Positions 24,532-33,403 are shown, counted from the first letter of the stretch. The stretch: 64,000 nt of DNA from Tessaracoccus oleiagri (GCF_900103275.1 NZ_FNGP01000005.1:124001-188000), one strand, 5' to 3'. Made by a program: numbers and translations. The notes: generated by a model from the letters alone, not told the origin.

Positions 24532-24559
24532 GCGGCGCCGCCCTTCAGGGCGGCGCCGC
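24532..24559 (-). terminator. Hairpin terminator after rbpA
   Basis: Perfect 12-bp GC stem (24532-24543 with 24548-24559) and a TTCA loop, about 20 bases beyond the rbpA stop codon. No U-tract follows; the U-tailed hairpin lies about 75 bases further on. Confidence 0.7.
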
Positions 24560-24579
24560 GTGAATCCTGCGACCGGTGG

Positions 24580-24921
24580 TCAGTACTCGACGTCCGACTC
24601 GCGCTTCTTGCTCAGTTGTTCCTGGAAGATGTCCTCGAGCTCGGGGATCGAGCGGCGTTCGCGCAGCATGTCCCAGTGGGTCCGCTGCGGCTTGACCTCC
24701 TTCTCCTCGCCCACGACACCGTCGGAGCGGACCGCCTCCTTGCCGCACTTCTTGCATTCCCAGGAAGTGGGGAGGTCTGCCTCAATCGCGAAGGTGACCT
24801 CGAAGTGATGCCCGTTGGGGCAGTCGAACCCGAGCACTTGTCGTTCGGCGAACTCGATGCCCTGCTCGTCCTCGAAGGTCTTCGAGCCGAGCCCGACGCC
24901 GCGTAGTGCGTGATCTGCCAT
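24580..24921 (-). CDS. rbpA: RNA polymerase-binding protein RbpA
   Basis: Actinobacterial transcription factor of 113 aa that binds the RNA polymerase holoenzyme (sigma A type) and helps open promoters. It begins MADHALRGVGLGSKTFEDEQGIEFAER, then VLGFDCPNGHHFEVTFA and WECKKCGKEA (the core domain with its cysteines), a basic linker KEVKPQRTHWDML, and the sigma-interacting helix ELEDIFQEQL. Length is typical. GGAGGTAACC precedes the ATG. Its presence marks the organism as an actinobacterium. Two hairpins follow the gene. Confidence 0.96.
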   Translation of the reverse strand: MADHALRGVGLGSKTFEDEQGIEFAERQVLGFDCPNGHHFEVTFAIEADLPTSWECKKCGKEAVRSDGVVGEEKEVKPQRTHWDMLRERRSIPELEDIFQEQLSKKRESDVEY

Positions 24922-24969
24922 GGTTACCTCCTCTCACGAACATAACGCCCGGGCGGGGTCAGATGTTCC

Positions 24970-25737
24970 TCACCGAGTAGACCACATGCCCCGCATGCGC
25001 AGGACTGCTTTGAGCAATTCGGGCCGGTCGGTGATGATGCCGTCGACGCCCCAGTCGATGAGGCGGTGCATCGTCGAGTCGTCGTCGACGGTCCACACGT
25101 GGATCTTCTTGCGGGCGCGGTGGACGAGTTCGATGGTGCGGGGGGTGACGAGGTCCACCTTGACGAGCCCGGACTCGTAGCGCAGCGGCACCTGGTACAC
25201 GTCGCCCTGCGTGGTGATGAGGCCCGCGGCCAGCATCATCACGGCCTTCGGCGACGCGGCGGTCGGGACAGTCGGCTGCAGCTTCCGGAAGTGGTGGATG
25301 CGCGCGGACGAGAAGGACCCGACGAGTACCCGGTGCTGCGCGCCGTGCCGGTCGATCGTGGCCGACAGCGGCTCCGTCGCGCCGGGGGTCTTGATGTCGA
25401 TGTTGAACTTCACCTCGGGGAAGCGCTCCAGCAGCTCGTCGAGGGTGGGGATCTCCTCGCGCTCACCCACGAGCAGTTCCTTCGCCTCCTCCAGCAGGAG
25501 TTCGCTGGGCGTGCCGTCGAAATCGGTGACGCGGGCCAGGTTCTCGTCGTGGAACGCGATCAGGTGCCCGTCCCGGGTGACGTGCACGTCGGTCTCGAGG
25601 TAGTCGTAGCCGAGCGCGACCGCGTTCTCGAAGGCGCGCAGCGTGTTCTCGATGCCCAGGTTGGCCGGCAGGAAGGAGCCGCCGCGGTGAGCGAGCGGAA
25701 TGAACCGGGGGCTCAGGTACTCGCTTCGGGCAGCCAT
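24970..25737 (-). CDS. Glycerophosphodiester phosphodiesterase
   Basis: GDPD-family TIM-barrel enzyme of 255 aa hydrolysing glycerophosphodiesters to glycerol-3-phosphate and an alcohol. The catalytic and metal-binding residues are in AHRGGSF, IENTLRAFENAVALGYDYLETDVHVTRDG and IAFHDENLARVTD; the barrel closes with HVWTVDDDSTMHRLIDWGVDGIITDRPE. No signal peptide is seen, so it should be cytosolic. I chose the ATG at 25737 because CATAAT ends seven bases before it and no ribosome binding site is present, suggesting a leaderless mRNA; the ATG at 25746 would overlap that element. It diverges from pdxY. Confidence 0.9.
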   Translation of the reverse strand: MAARSEYLSPRFIPLAHRGGSFLPANLGIENTLRAFENAVALGYDYLETDVHVTRDGHLIAFHDENLARVTDFDGTPSELLLEEAKELLVGEREEIPTLDELLERFPEVKFNIDIKTPGATEPLSATIDRHGAQHRVLVGSFSSARIHHFRKLQPTVPTAASPKAVMMLAAGLITTQGDVYQVPLRYESGLVKVDLVTPRTIELVHRARKKIHVWTVDDDSTMHRLIDWGVDGIITDRPELLKAVLRMRGMWSTR

Positions 25738-25744
25738 GCGCCCC

Positions 25745-25750
25745 ATTATG
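25745..25750 (-). promoter_or_regulatory. -10 element of a leaderless GDPD transcript
   Basis: On the minus strand CATAAT is followed by seven bases (GGGGCGC) and the ATG of the phosphodiesterase. No ribosome binding site separates them. Confidence 0.5.
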
Positions 25751-25771
25751 CACCCGTGCCAAGATGTGTGA

Positions 25772-26626
25772 ATGCCAACAGTGCTCTCGATCCAGTCCGC
25801 CGTCGCCTACGGTCACGCGGGCAACTCGGCCGCCGTGTTCCCGCTGCAGCGATCCGGCGTCGACGTGATCCCCGTCTACACCGTCACCTTCTCCAACAAC
25901 ACCAGCTACGAGAACTGGCGCGGACCCCTGATCGCGCCCGATGACGTGCGCGACGTGGTGCGCGGCGTGGAGGAGCGCGACGCGATGCGCCACGTCGACG
26001 CGCTGCTCTGCGGCTACCTCGGAGCCCCCGAGGTCGGGCAGGTGATCCTCGATGCCGCGGCGACCGTGAAGCGGCACAACCCGGAGGCACTGTTCTGCGC
26101 CGACCCGGTCATGGGGGACTTCGGCCGCGGCTTCTACGCGCGCCCCGGGATCCCCGAGTTCTGGCGCGACCACGTGGTGGCCAAGGCCGACGTCATGACG
26201 CCGAACCTGTTCGAACTGCACTTCCTGACCGGCCGTGAGACGAGCACGCTGCAGGACATCATCGACGCCGCGCAGGAGCTTCGCAGCCGCGGGCCGGAGG
26301 TGGTCATGGTGACGTCCGTGTTCGCCGACGACCTCGCACTCGACGCGCTGCGCATGCTGGCGGTGGGGGACCAAGGGGTCTTCGAGGTAGCGACCCCGAT
26401 CCTCGACCGCACCTTCACCGGCTCCGGCGACCTCACCACCGCCATGTTCCTCACCCATTGGCTCCGCTCGGGCGACCTCGCGGAGGCGCTCGGTGCCACA
26501 GCCTCGATCGTCTACTCGGTGCTGGAGGCGACGACCGCCCAGGATTCCCGCGAGCTCCGGCTGGTGAGCGCCCAGGACGACATCGTCGCGCCCCGGTTCA
26601 CTTTCGAGGCGCGACGAGTCCGCTGA
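25772..26626 (+). CDS. pdxY: Pyridoxal kinase (PdxY-type)
   Basis: Ribokinase-fold vitamin B6 kinase of 284 aa that phosphorylates pyridoxal in the salvage route to PLP. Seen: the N-terminal VLSIQSAVAYGHAGNSAAVFPLQRSG, HVDALLCGYLGAPEV, CADPVMGDFGRGFYARPGI, TPNLFELHFLTG and the catalytic-site sequence FTGSGDLTTAMFL with the conserved GxGD aspartate. The family length is about 285, so the gene is complete. It is read away from the phosphodiesterase and converges on the XRE-MurA gene, with three bases between the stops. Confidence 0.92.
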   Translation: MPTVLSIQSAVAYGHAGNSAAVFPLQRSGVDVIPVYTVTFSNNTSYENWRGPLIAPDDVRDVVRGVEERDAMRHVDALLCGYLGAPEVGQVILDAAATVKRHNPEALFCADPVMGDFGRGFYARPGIPEFWRDHVVAKADVMTPNLFELHFLTGRETSTLQDIIDAAQELRSRGPEVVMVTSVFADDLALDALRMLAVGDQGVFEVATPILDRTFTGSGDLTTAMFLTHWLRSGDLAEALGATASIVYSVLEATTAQDSRELRLVSAQDDIVAPRFTFEARRVR

Positions 26627-26629
26627 GGG

Positions 26630-28168
26630 CTAGTCGTCCGCGTCGCCCCAGAAGACGTTGATCTTCGCGCCGAGCCTGTTGAGGCGCTGGGGCAGGTCCT
26701 CGTAGCCGCGGTTGATGACGTAGACGTCCATCAGGTGCGTGGTCTCCCGTGCGGCGAGCGCGGCGAGCAGCAGACAGACCGCGGGGCGCAGTGCCGGCGG
26801 GCTCTGGATCTGGCGTCCGCGCCACTTGGTGGGGCCGATGATCAGCAGCCGGTGGGCGTCGAGCGCCTGGATGTTCGCGCCCAGGTCGGCGAGCTTCGAC
26901 AGGTGCACCGCGCGGTTGTCGTAGACCCAGTCGTAGATCAGCGACTGCCCCTCCGCCGCCGCGCAGATCACGGCGAAGAACGGCAAGTTGTCGATGTTCA
27001 GGCCCGGGAACGGCATCGGGTGGATCTTGTCCATCGGCGCCGTCAGCTCGGACGGGTACAGGGTGATGTCGACGAGGCGGGTCTGGCCGTTGCGGCTCAG
27101 GTACTCGTTGCTCATCTCGAGCTTCTGGCCCATCTCGTCGAGGACCGCGAGCTCCACGTCGAGGAACTCGACGGGGCACCGGCGGACGGTCATCTCGGAC
27201 TTCGTGACGATGCCCGCGGTGAGCAGGCTCATGGCCTCGATGGGGTCCTCGGAGATGTCGTACTCGACGTCGACGTCGATGTCCTCCAGGCCCTCGATGC
27301 GGAGCGTGGTGGTGCCGATACCCTCGATCTGCACGCCGAGGCGCTGCAGGTAGAAGCACAGGTCCTGCACCATGTAGTTGCCGGAGGCGTTGCGGATGAT
27401 GGTGGTGCCCGGGGTGCGGGCCGCGGCCATCAGGATGTTCTCGGTGACGGTGTCGCCGCGCTCGATGAGGGTGACACTGCGCTTCAGGTCGTCGAGCTTC
27501 TCGACGGTGGCGTGGTACTGCCCGTCGGTGGCCACCACGGAGAGGCCGAGCTTGCCCAGACCCGCCATGTGCGGGTGGACGGTGCGCTGGCCGAGGTCGC
27601 AGCCGCCGGCATAGGGAAGTTCGAAGCGGTCGAACTCGTGCATCAGTGGGCCGAGGAACATGAGAATCGAGCGGGTGCGCTTGGCCGCGCGTACGTCGAT
27701 CGTCTCGGGGAGGAGCCGCTCGGGGCGGCGGATCACGAGGTCCCGGCCCTCGCCGGTCCAGGTGAGCTCGACGCCGATCGAGGCGAGCACCTCGCTGATG
27801 CGGTCGACCTCCTCGATGCGCGCGATGCCGCGCAGCGTGGTGGTGCCCCGGTTCAGCAGCGACGCGCACAGCAGCGCCACTGCGGCGTTCTTCGACGACC
27901 GCACCTCGATCTCGCCGGAGAGCTTCGTCGGGCCCTCGATGCGGAAGTTCATCGCGCCCTTGGTGGCGGACTGGATCAGCGGCATCTCGAGGGCCTCGGC
28001 GAGACGGTTGATCATGCTCAACGAGAGGTTCTGCTGCCCATTCTCGATACGGTGGACGGCGCTCTGGGCGGTGCCCAACTCGTCGGCCAGGCGCTGCTGC
28101 GACCAGCCCCGGGCAATGCGGGCGTCGTGGATCAGCCGACCGATGGTCTCACTCGTTGCACTCATCAT
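26630..28168 (-). CDS. XRE helix-turn-helix fused to UDP-GlcNAc 1-carboxyvinyltransferase (MurA)
   Basis: Fusion of 512 aa. Residues about 8-62 form a Cro/CI-type helix-turn-helix (IGRLIHDARIARGWSQQRLADELGTAQSAVHRIENG). From about residue 74 the protein is an EPT/MurA-type enolpyruvyl transferase, which makes UDP-GlcNAc-enolpyruvate, the first committed peptidoglycan precursor: SSKNAAVALLCASLL (K93, N94), LMFLGPLMHEFDRF, GGCDLGQRTVHPHMAGL with the catalytic-position Cys190, and HPMPFPGLNIDNLPF. The active-site cysteine is retained, but the loop around it (GGCDLG) differs from classic MurA (GGCxIG). The frame is open far upstream, but that part is antisense to lpdA. The start at 28168 or 28165 lies just after a perfect palindrome. 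Whether it is the main MurA or a paralogue cannot be told here. Confidence 0.87.
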   Translation of the reverse strand: MMSATSETIGRLIHDARIARGWSQQRLADELGTAQSAVHRIENGQQNLSLSMINRLAEALEMPLIQSATKGAMNFRIEGPTKLSGEIEVRSSKNAAVALLCASLLNRGTTTLRGIARIEEVDRISEVLASIGVELTWTGEGRDLVIRRPERLLPETIDVRAAKRTRSILMFLGPLMHEFDRFELPYAGGCDLGQRTVHPHMAGLGKLGLSVVATDGQYHATVEKLDDLKRSVTLIERGDTVTENILMAAARTPGTTIIRNASGNYMVQDLCFYLQRLGVQIEGIGTTTLRIEGLEDIDVDVEYDISEDPIEAMSLLTAGIVTKSEMTVRRCPVEFLDVELAVLDEMGQKLEMSNEYLSRNGQTRLVDITLYPSELTAPMDKIHPMPFPGLNIDNLPFFAVICAAAEGQSLIYDWVYDNRAVHLSKLADLGANIQALDAHRLLIIGPTKWRGRQIQSPPALRPAVCLLLAALAARETTHLMDVYVINRGYEDLPQRLNRLGAKINVFWGDADD

Positions 28169-28181
28169 TCTGACGACTGTA

Positions 28182-28197
28182 ATCTCATTTATGAGAT
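28182..28197. promoter_or_regulatory. Palindromic candidate operator before XRE-murA
   Basis: ATCTCAT-TT-ATGAGAT is a perfect 7-2-7 inverted repeat, 13 bases upstream of the XRE-MurA start codon and 60 bases from the divergent lpdA start. It is AT-rich and could overlap the promoter. A dimeric Cro/CI-type domain would be expected to bind such a site, so autorepression is a direct hypothesis. Confidence 0.6.
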
Positions 28198-28242
28198 AAA
28201 CCAAGCCGTTGGAGCAACGTGATGGCACCGGGCGGGGAGGGC

Positions 28243-28248
28243 TAGAGT
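28243..28248 (+). promoter_or_regulatory. -10 element of a leaderless lpdA transcript
   Basis: TAGAGT is followed by seven bases and the lpdA ATG at 28256. There is no ribosome binding site in between. Confidence 0.5.
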
Positions 28249-28255
28249 TGGCCGC

Positions 28256-29656
28256 ATGAGCTCTCACTTTGACACGGTTGTCCTCGGCGCGGGCCCAGGT
28301 GGTTACGTCGCCGCCATTCGCGCCGCCCAGTTGGGCAAGAAAGTTGCGATCATCGAGAAGGAGTACTGGGGCGGTGTCTGCCTGAACGTCGGCTGCATCC
28401 CGACGAAGGCGCTGATGCGCAACGCGGAACTGACCCAGATCCTCGCCAACGAGGCCGACAAGTACGGCATCGAGGGGGAGTTCACCTTCCATTACGACAA
28501 GGCTTTCAAGCGCAGCCGTGAGGTGTCGGAGCGGATGACCAAGGGCGTCCACTTCCTGATGAAGAAGAACAAGATCCAGGAGATCCACGGCTGGGGCACC
28601 TTCGTCGACGCCAAGACGATCGAGGTCGCCGGCAACGACGGCGAGTCCCAGCGCATCACGTTCGACACGTGCATCATCTCCGCCGGTGCCACCACGAAGC
28701 TGCTGCCCGGCACCAAGCTCTCCGACAACGTCGTCACCTACAAGGAGCAGATCCTCGCCGACGAGGTCCCCGGCTCCATCATCGTCGGCGGCTCCGGGGC
28801 CATCGGCACGGAGTTCGCCTACCTGCTGCGCCAGTACGGTGCCGACGTCACCATCGTCGAGTTCCTCGACCGCATGGTGCCCACCGAGGACAAGGAGATC
28901 TCCGCCGAGCTCGCCAAGGCGTACAAGAAGATGGGCATCAAGGTGCTCACCTCCACGAAGGTCGAGAACATCGAGGACACCGGCTCCGGCGTCCGCGTCA
29001 CGGTGAGCCCCGCGCAGGGCGGCGAGCAGCAGGTGCTCGAGGCCGACCGCTTCCTCTCCGCCGTGGGCTTCGCGCCCCGCGTCGAGGGCTATGGGCTGGA
29101 GAACACCGGCGTCGAGCTCACCGAGCGCGGCGCGATCAAGATCGACGAGTACATGCGCACCAACGTCGAGGGCATCTACGCGGTGGGCGACTGCACCGGC
29201 AAGCTCATGCTGGCGCACACCGCCTCCGCGCAGGGCATCGTCGCGGCCGAGACGATCGCGGGCGCCGAGACGTACCCGATCAACTACGAGATGATCCCGC
29301 GCGCCACCTACTGTCAGCCCCAGGTCGCCTCCTTCGGCTACTCGGAGCAGCAGGCGAAGGACAAGGGCTACGACGTGAAGGTGTCGAAGTTCCCGTTCTC
29401 CGCCAACGGCAAGGCGTGGGGCCTCGGTGACGCCGTCGGCTTCGTGAAGATCGTCGCGGACGCCAACTACAACGAGATCCTCGGCGCCCACATGATCGGG
29501 CCCGACGTGACCGAGCTGCTCCCCGAGCTGACGCTGGCGCAGGCCTACGACATCACCGCGGACGAGATCGGCCGCAACATCCACGCGCACCCGACCCTGT
29601 CGGAGGCGCTGATGGAGACGGTGCACGGCCTCGCTGGCCACATGATCCACCTCTGA
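28256..29656 (+). CDS. lpdA: Dihydrolipoyl dehydrogenase
   Basis: FAD-dependent disulfide oxidoreductase of 466 aa, the E3 component of 2-oxoacid dehydrogenase complexes, reoxidising dihydrolipoamide with NAD. The FAD site is [20 protein letters not shown], the redox-active disulfide [13 protein letters not shown] (C42, C47), the NAD site [17 protein letters not shown], and the C-terminal catalytic His-Glu pair is in HAHPTLSEA. Length and order are normal. The gene stands alone, diverging from XRE-murA, and ends in a strong hairpin. The E1 and E2 genes are not in the window. Confidence 0.95.
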   Translation: MSSHFDTVVLGAGPGGYVAAIRAAQLGKKVAIIEKEYWGGVCLNVGCIPTKALMRNAELTQILANEADKYGIEGEFTFHYDKAFKRSREVSERMTKGVHFLMKKNKIQEIHGWGTFVDAKTIEVAGNDGESQRITFDTCIISAGATTKLLPGTKLSDNVVTYKEQILADEVPGSIIVGGSGAIGTEFAYLLRQYGADVTIVEFLDRMVPTEDKEISAELAKAYKKMGIKVLTSTKVENIEDTGSGVRVTVSPAQGGEQQVLEADRFLSAVGFAPRVEGYGLENTGVELTERGAIKIDEYMRTNVEGIYAVGDCTGKLMLAHTASAQGIVAAETIAGAETYPINYEMIPRATYCQPQVASFGYSEQQAKDKGYDVKVSKFPFSANGKAWGLGDAVGFVKIVADANYNEILGAHMIGPDVTELLPELTLAQAYDITADEIGRNIHAHPTLSEALMETVHGLAGHMIHL

Positions 29657-29677
29657 CGCTCACCTTCGCACGCGAAA

Positions 29678-29709
29678 CGGTGGGCCCGGGAGAAATCCCG
29701 GGCCCACCG
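29678..29709. terminator. GNRA-loop hairpin terminator between lpdA and phoX
   Basis: Perfect 14-bp stem (29678-29691 with 29696-29709) with a GAAA tetraloop, flanked by GAAA and TTTC, between two convergent genes. It probably terminates lpdA and, on the other strand, phoX. Confidence 0.8.
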
Positions 29710-29725
29710 TCGTTTCCTGCCGGCG

Positions 29726-31816
29726 TCAGCCCTGTGCGTGCGCCGGCTTGCCCTTCTCGCCCGCGTGGGACGGCTTGCCCTGGCCCGCGAAGTCCGGCTT
29801 GCCGGGGAGCTTCCGCCAGACGCTGACGACCGACGGGCGAGGGATGGAGTTGCCACCGTCGGGCCAGTTGGACGACGGGTTGACGAACGTCGAGTCGTCG
29901 GTCTCGCCCGGGTGCTGGACGGCGATGTTGACGCGCTCGTCGGTGATCACTGGGCCGCAGCACTCCGCGCCCTTGGGCACGGAGAGGAACTGACGGACAC
30001 GGCCACGCTGCTCGCCGTCGACGATGACCTCGTAGAGGCCGTCGTGGGCGCCGAGCTTGTTGCCGTCGGTGGAGACCCACAGGTTGCCGACGGAGTCGAA
30101 CGCGACGTTGTCGGGGCACGAGATGGGGGAGACCTGCGACTTGTCGAAGCCGGCGAAGTAGGTGCTGGGATCGTTCGGATCACCGCACAGCAGCAGGATG
30201 TTCCACGCGAACGTGGTGGCCGCGGGGTCGTCGCCGGCTTCCACCATCTCGATGACGTGGCCGTGCTTGTTGGCGGTGATGGGGTTCGCCTCGTCGACGC
30301 CCGCCCGCCCGGCGGTGCCGCGCTGGGTGTTGTTGGTGAGCGCCATGTAGACCCGCCTGTTGACCGGGTTGGTCTCGACGTCCTCCGGGCGGTCCATCTT
30401 GGTGGCGCCGACCTGGTCCGCCGCCTGGCGGGTGTAGACGAGCACCTCCGCGGCGGTGAAGCCGGGCACGTGCGAGACGTCGTTGGTCACCAGCGGGATC
30501 CACTCGCCGCTGCCGTCGAACGCGCCGTCGGAGGGGAGCTTGCCGGTGCCGTCGATCTCGGCGGCGGGGGAGTCGCCGGTGAAGCGGGCGCCGTACAGGG
30601 TGCCGCGGTCGAGCAGGTCGGTGTTGCCGGCGGCGCCGCCGTCGACGTCCACCTTGCCCTCGGAGACGAACTTGTAGAGGTAGTCGAAGCGCTCGTCGTC
30701 ACCGGAGTAGACGACCGCGCGGCCGTCGGCGGAGATCACGGCGGTGCCGGCCTCGTGCTTGAACCGGCCGAGCATGGTGCGCTTCTTGGGGGTCGACGTG
30801 GGGTCGAACGGGTCCACCTCCACGACCCAGCCGAAGCGGTTGACCTCGTTGGGCTCCTTGGCGATGTCGAAGCGGTCGTAGTGCTCCTCCCAGCGACGCT
30901 CAGTGGAGCCGCCCGGGAGCCCGTAGCGGGCGAGGCGAGCGCGCTCGGCCGGGTCGGTGACCGAGTTCGCGTTGGCGAAGTACTGGTTGAAGTTCTCCTC
31001 GGCGGTCAGCCAGGTGCCCCACGGGGTCAGGCCGCCGGCGCAGTTGTTGAGGGTGCCGAGCACCTTGGTGCCGGTGGGGTCCTCCGAGGTGCGCAGGAGG
31101 TCGTGGCCCGCGGCCGGACCGGTCAGCTCGAACTCGGAGAAGGCCGTGAGGCGGCGGTTCAGGCGGTGGTCGACGATGGGCGTCAGGCGGCCGCTGCGGT
31201 GTTCCTTCGCCACGGCGACGATCGAGAGGCCGTGGGCGGCGAGCGCCACGTCGGTCTGCTCCTTGGTGGAGACGCCCTCGACGAAGTCCGGGAACATGAT
31301 GTATTCGTCGGTGTACTCGTGGTTCACCATCATCAGCTCGGTGCCGCGGTCGAGCGGGAAGAAGCCGAGGAAGTCGCAGTTGTAGCCGAACTGCTGCTCC
31401 TGGGCGGCGCGGGTCTGGCGCTGCGGGTCGAAGTCCGGTGCCGAGGAGAAGAGCTTGTCGCCCCAGCGCATGACGATGTCCTGTTCCCAGCCCTCGGGGA
31501 TGAAGACGGAGTCGGTGGTCTGCGGGGCGATGGCCTCGAAGTCGAACGCCTGTCGCGGCGCGGCCAGCGCGGGCGTGCCCTGCTGGGAGGTGATGACGGC
31601 GCCGAAGGCTCCGGCGAGGCCTACGACGGCGCCGGCCTTGAGGAGGCCGCGGCGCGAGACGGAGGCGACCACGTCGCCGAAGTACTCGTTGGCGGAGGTG
31701 TTGGGCACCTCATGGAAGCAGGCGTCGCCGCACTTCATCTTGCAGGTGAGCGACGAACGGTTGCCGTGCACGGGAGCCAGGAACGGCAGGAGATCACGAA
31801 TGCTCATGGAGGCCAT
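29726..31816 (-). CDS. phoX: PhoX-family phosphatase, Tat-exported
   Basis: Secreted phosphatase of 696 aa in the PhoX/DUF839 family, calcium- and iron-dependent enzymes releasing phosphate from organic esters. A Tat signal is visible at VSRRGLLKAGAVVGLAGAFGAV (about residues 53-75), preceded by the long N-terminal stretch CKMKCGDACFHEVPNTSANEYFGDV that is usual for actinobacterial PhoX. Later motifs include NHEYTDEYIMFP, NNCAGGLTPWGTWLTAEEN, RFKHEAGTAV, YSGDDERFDYLYKFV and CPDNVAFDSVGNLWVSTDG. The start at 31816 or 31807 is uncertain. The protein ends in a Lys/Gly/His-rich tail. No convincing PhoP box could be picked out upstream. Confidence 0.9.
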   Translation of the reverse strand: MASMSIRDLLPFLAPVHGNRSSLTCKMKCGDACFHEVPNTSANEYFGDVVASVSRRGLLKAGAVVGLAGAFGAVITSQQGTPALAAPRQAFDFEAIAPQTTDSVFIPEGWEQDIVMRWGDKLFSSAPDFDPQRQTRAAQEQQFGYNCDFLGFFPLDRGTELMMVNHEYTDEYIMFPDFVEGVSTKEQTDVALAAHGLSIVAVAKEHRSGRLTPIVDHRLNRRLTAFSEFELTGPAAGHDLLRTSEDPTGTKVLGTLNNCAGGLTPWGTWLTAEENFNQYFANANSVTDPAERARLARYGLPGGSTERRWEEHYDRFDIAKEPNEVNRFGWVVEVDPFDPTSTPKKRTMLGRFKHEAGTAVISADGRAVVYSGDDERFDYLYKFVSEGKVDVDGGAAGNTDLLDRGTLYGARFTGDSPAAEIDGTGKLPSDGAFDGSGEWIPLVTNDVSHVPGFTAAEVLVYTRQAADQVGATKMDRPEDVETNPVNRRVYMALTNNTQRGTAGRAGVDEANPITANKHGHVIEMVEAGDDPAATTFAWNILLLCGDPNDPSTYFAGFDKSQVSPISCPDNVAFDSVGNLWVSTDGNKLGAHDGLYEVIVDGEQRGRVRQFLSVPKGAECCGPVITDERVNIAVQHPGETDDSTFVNPSSNWPDGGNSIPRPSVVSVWRKLPGKPDFAGQGKPSHAGEKGKPAHAQG

Positions 31817-31891
31817 CCAATTGGGCTCAGGTTTCGGCTTCGGGTGCCGCAGGTTACGAGTCGATGAATCTTGAATTACGTCAGGATGGGC

Positions 31892-32503
31892 TCAGCGAAA
31901 CGTGACGGCCAGGATCGCGCCGACGACCATCAGGGGGCCGAACGGGAGTTCGGAGCCACGCCTGCCGCGGATGAGTGCGAGCAGCGAGACCACGGCGTTG
32001 AGCGCGAACGCCAGCAGGGTGCCCCACAACACGTGAGACCAACCGAACCAGCCGAGGAAGGTGCCGACCACCGCGGCGAACTTCACGTCGCCGAGTCCCA
32101 TCCCTGCGGGGGAGATCCATGCGAGCGCGAAATACACGACGAGGCACGTCACCGATGCCAGCAGCGCGCGGCCGAGACCGTTCCAGTCCCCGGTGAACGT
32201 AAGCGGCAGCACCAGCGCGAGCCAGGCCGGGGCGACGAGCCGGTCCGGCAGCCGGTGCTCGAGCAGGTCCACCACCATTAGCAACGCTATGACGGTTCCC
32301 GCCGCGGCGAATGCGACCAACTCGGGCGTCGTCTCGGCGAGCGCGGCCGCTCCGGCTCCGGCCGCGGCCGCGAGGGGGACGTGCAGCCAGGCGACCCAGC
32401 CCCGACTGGTGAGTTCGCGCCGGAGCAGGGGAGTGACCGCTGCGGCGACGAGCGCGCACGCCAGCGCTGTGAGTAAGAGGATGAGGAGGTCCACGCCGAT
32501 CAC
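31892..32503 (-). CDS. Prepilin peptidase (A24, TadV-like)
   Basis: Integral membrane aspartic protease of 203 aa that cleaves the leader of Flp prepilin and pseudopilins. The two catalytic aspartates are in VVDLLEHRLPDRL and in the GxGD motif GMGLGDVKFAAVVG. About six hydrophobic helices are visible and no N-terminal methylase domain is present, as in the short TadV/CpaA class. The GTG at 32503 overlaps the stop of the tadC gene by four bases. It is the last gene of the leftward Tad operon; the next gene, phoX, starts 75 bp further left. Confidence 0.88.
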   Translation of the reverse strand: MIGVDLLILLLTALACALVAAAVTPLLRRELTSRGWVAWLHVPLAAAAGAGAAALAETTPELVAFAAAGTVIALLMVVDLLEHRLPDRLVAPAWLALVLPLTFTGDWNGLGRALLASVTCLVVYFALAWISPAGMGLGDVKFAAVVGTFLGWFGWSHVLWGTLLAFALNAVVSLLALIRGRRGSELPFGPLMVVGAILAVTFR

Positions 32504-33396
32504 ATGCCGCCGAAGGCCTCGACCATGCCCATGACCGCCGGCCCGAGCACGACGATGAACAGCACGGGCAAGATGAAGAGCATCAGCGGCATGAGCACCT
32601 TGACCGGGATCTTCTGCGCCTTCTCCTCGGCGCGTTGTCGGCGCTTGAGGCGCATCTCACTGGCTTGGGTGCGCAGCACGTCGCTGATGGAGATGCCGTA
32701 GGCGTCGGCCTGGATGACGGCGCGGACGAAGCGACGCAGGTCGGCGACGGTGGTGCGGTGCGTCAGCGCCTCGAAGGCCTGCCGCCTTGAGCGGCCGATC
32801 TGGATGTCCTGGAAGGTGCGCTTCAGCTCCTCGGCCAGCGGCCCCTTGCCGTTCTTCGCGGCCATCGACATTGCGGCGTCGAAGCCGAGGCCGGCCTCGA
32901 CGGAGATCATCATCTGGTCGAGGGTGTCGGCGAGCTCGAGCTCGATGGTCTCGTTGCGCTTCTGGCCGTGGCTGTTCAACAACAGCTCGGGCAGGAAGTA
33001 GACCACAATGGGGACGATGACGAAGATGAGCTTCATCAGCGGCGCTTCCGAGGCGTTGATCATCGTGTAGCCGAACAGGATGCCGACCGGGATCCACACC
33101 ATTTTCAGGACGAGGAGCTTCTCGATGGGCCACGCCATCGGGCGGCCTGCCAGCAGGTACTGGCGCTCGAGCATCTTGACGATCACCGGGGGAGTCAGCC
33201 GCCGGGCGAGGGCGGGCAGCGGGTTCGGTCGCGGACCGTGCACGGGTTCGGCAGTGGCGCCACGTGCGACGGGGCCGCGCTGCAGGTTGGCCAGCAACTG
33301 CTTCCGTTGCGGATCGACGATCGTTGCCACCGTCCACACGACGGTGCCCACGGCGAGCGCCGCCAGCAACGACGCGGCAAGGATGATCTCGTTCAC
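32500..33396 (-). CDS. Tad pilus inner-membrane platform protein (TadC)
   Basis: Type II secretion F-domain protein of 298 aa, part of the inner-membrane platform on which the TadA motor acts. An N-terminal membrane helix is followed by a pair of central helices and the T2SF domain with LELADTLDQMMISVEAGLGFDAAMS, and a C-terminal pair (VLMPLMLFILPVLFIVVLGPAVMGM). Similar size and order to TadC in other actinobacteria. It follows TadB with a seven-base gap and overlaps the prepilin peptidase. Confidence 0.88.
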   Translation of the reverse strand: MNEIILAASLLAALAVGTVVWTVATIVDPQRKQLLANLQRGPVARGATAEPVHGPRPNPLPALARRLTPPVIVKMLERQYLLAGRPMAWPIEKLLVLKMVWIPVGILFGYTMINASEAPLMKLIFVIVPIVVYFLPELLLNSHGQKRNETIELELADTLDQMMISVEAGLGFDAAMSMAAKNGKGPLAEELKRTFQDIQIGRSRRQAFEALTHRTTVADLRRFVRAVIQADAYGISISDVLRTQASEMRLKRRQRAEEKAQKIPVKVLMPLMLFILPVLFIVVLGPAVMGMVEAFGGM

Positions 33397-33403
33397 GCCG
33401 GCC

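Noticed and set aside
28169-29650. An upstream extension making the XRE-MurA protein about 1000 aa long.
   Set aside because: The extra part is antisense to lpdA; the helix-turn-helix begins at 28168 directly after a palindrome and promoter-like DNA.
29738-31867. A 709-codon open frame on the + strand.
   Set aside because: Antisense to phoX, which has a Tat signal and many conserved motifs.
31817-31891. PhoP boxes upstream of phoX.
   Set aside because: Only loose GTTAC/GAATC-like pieces are present; no spaced direct repeats typical of actinobacterial Pho boxes.
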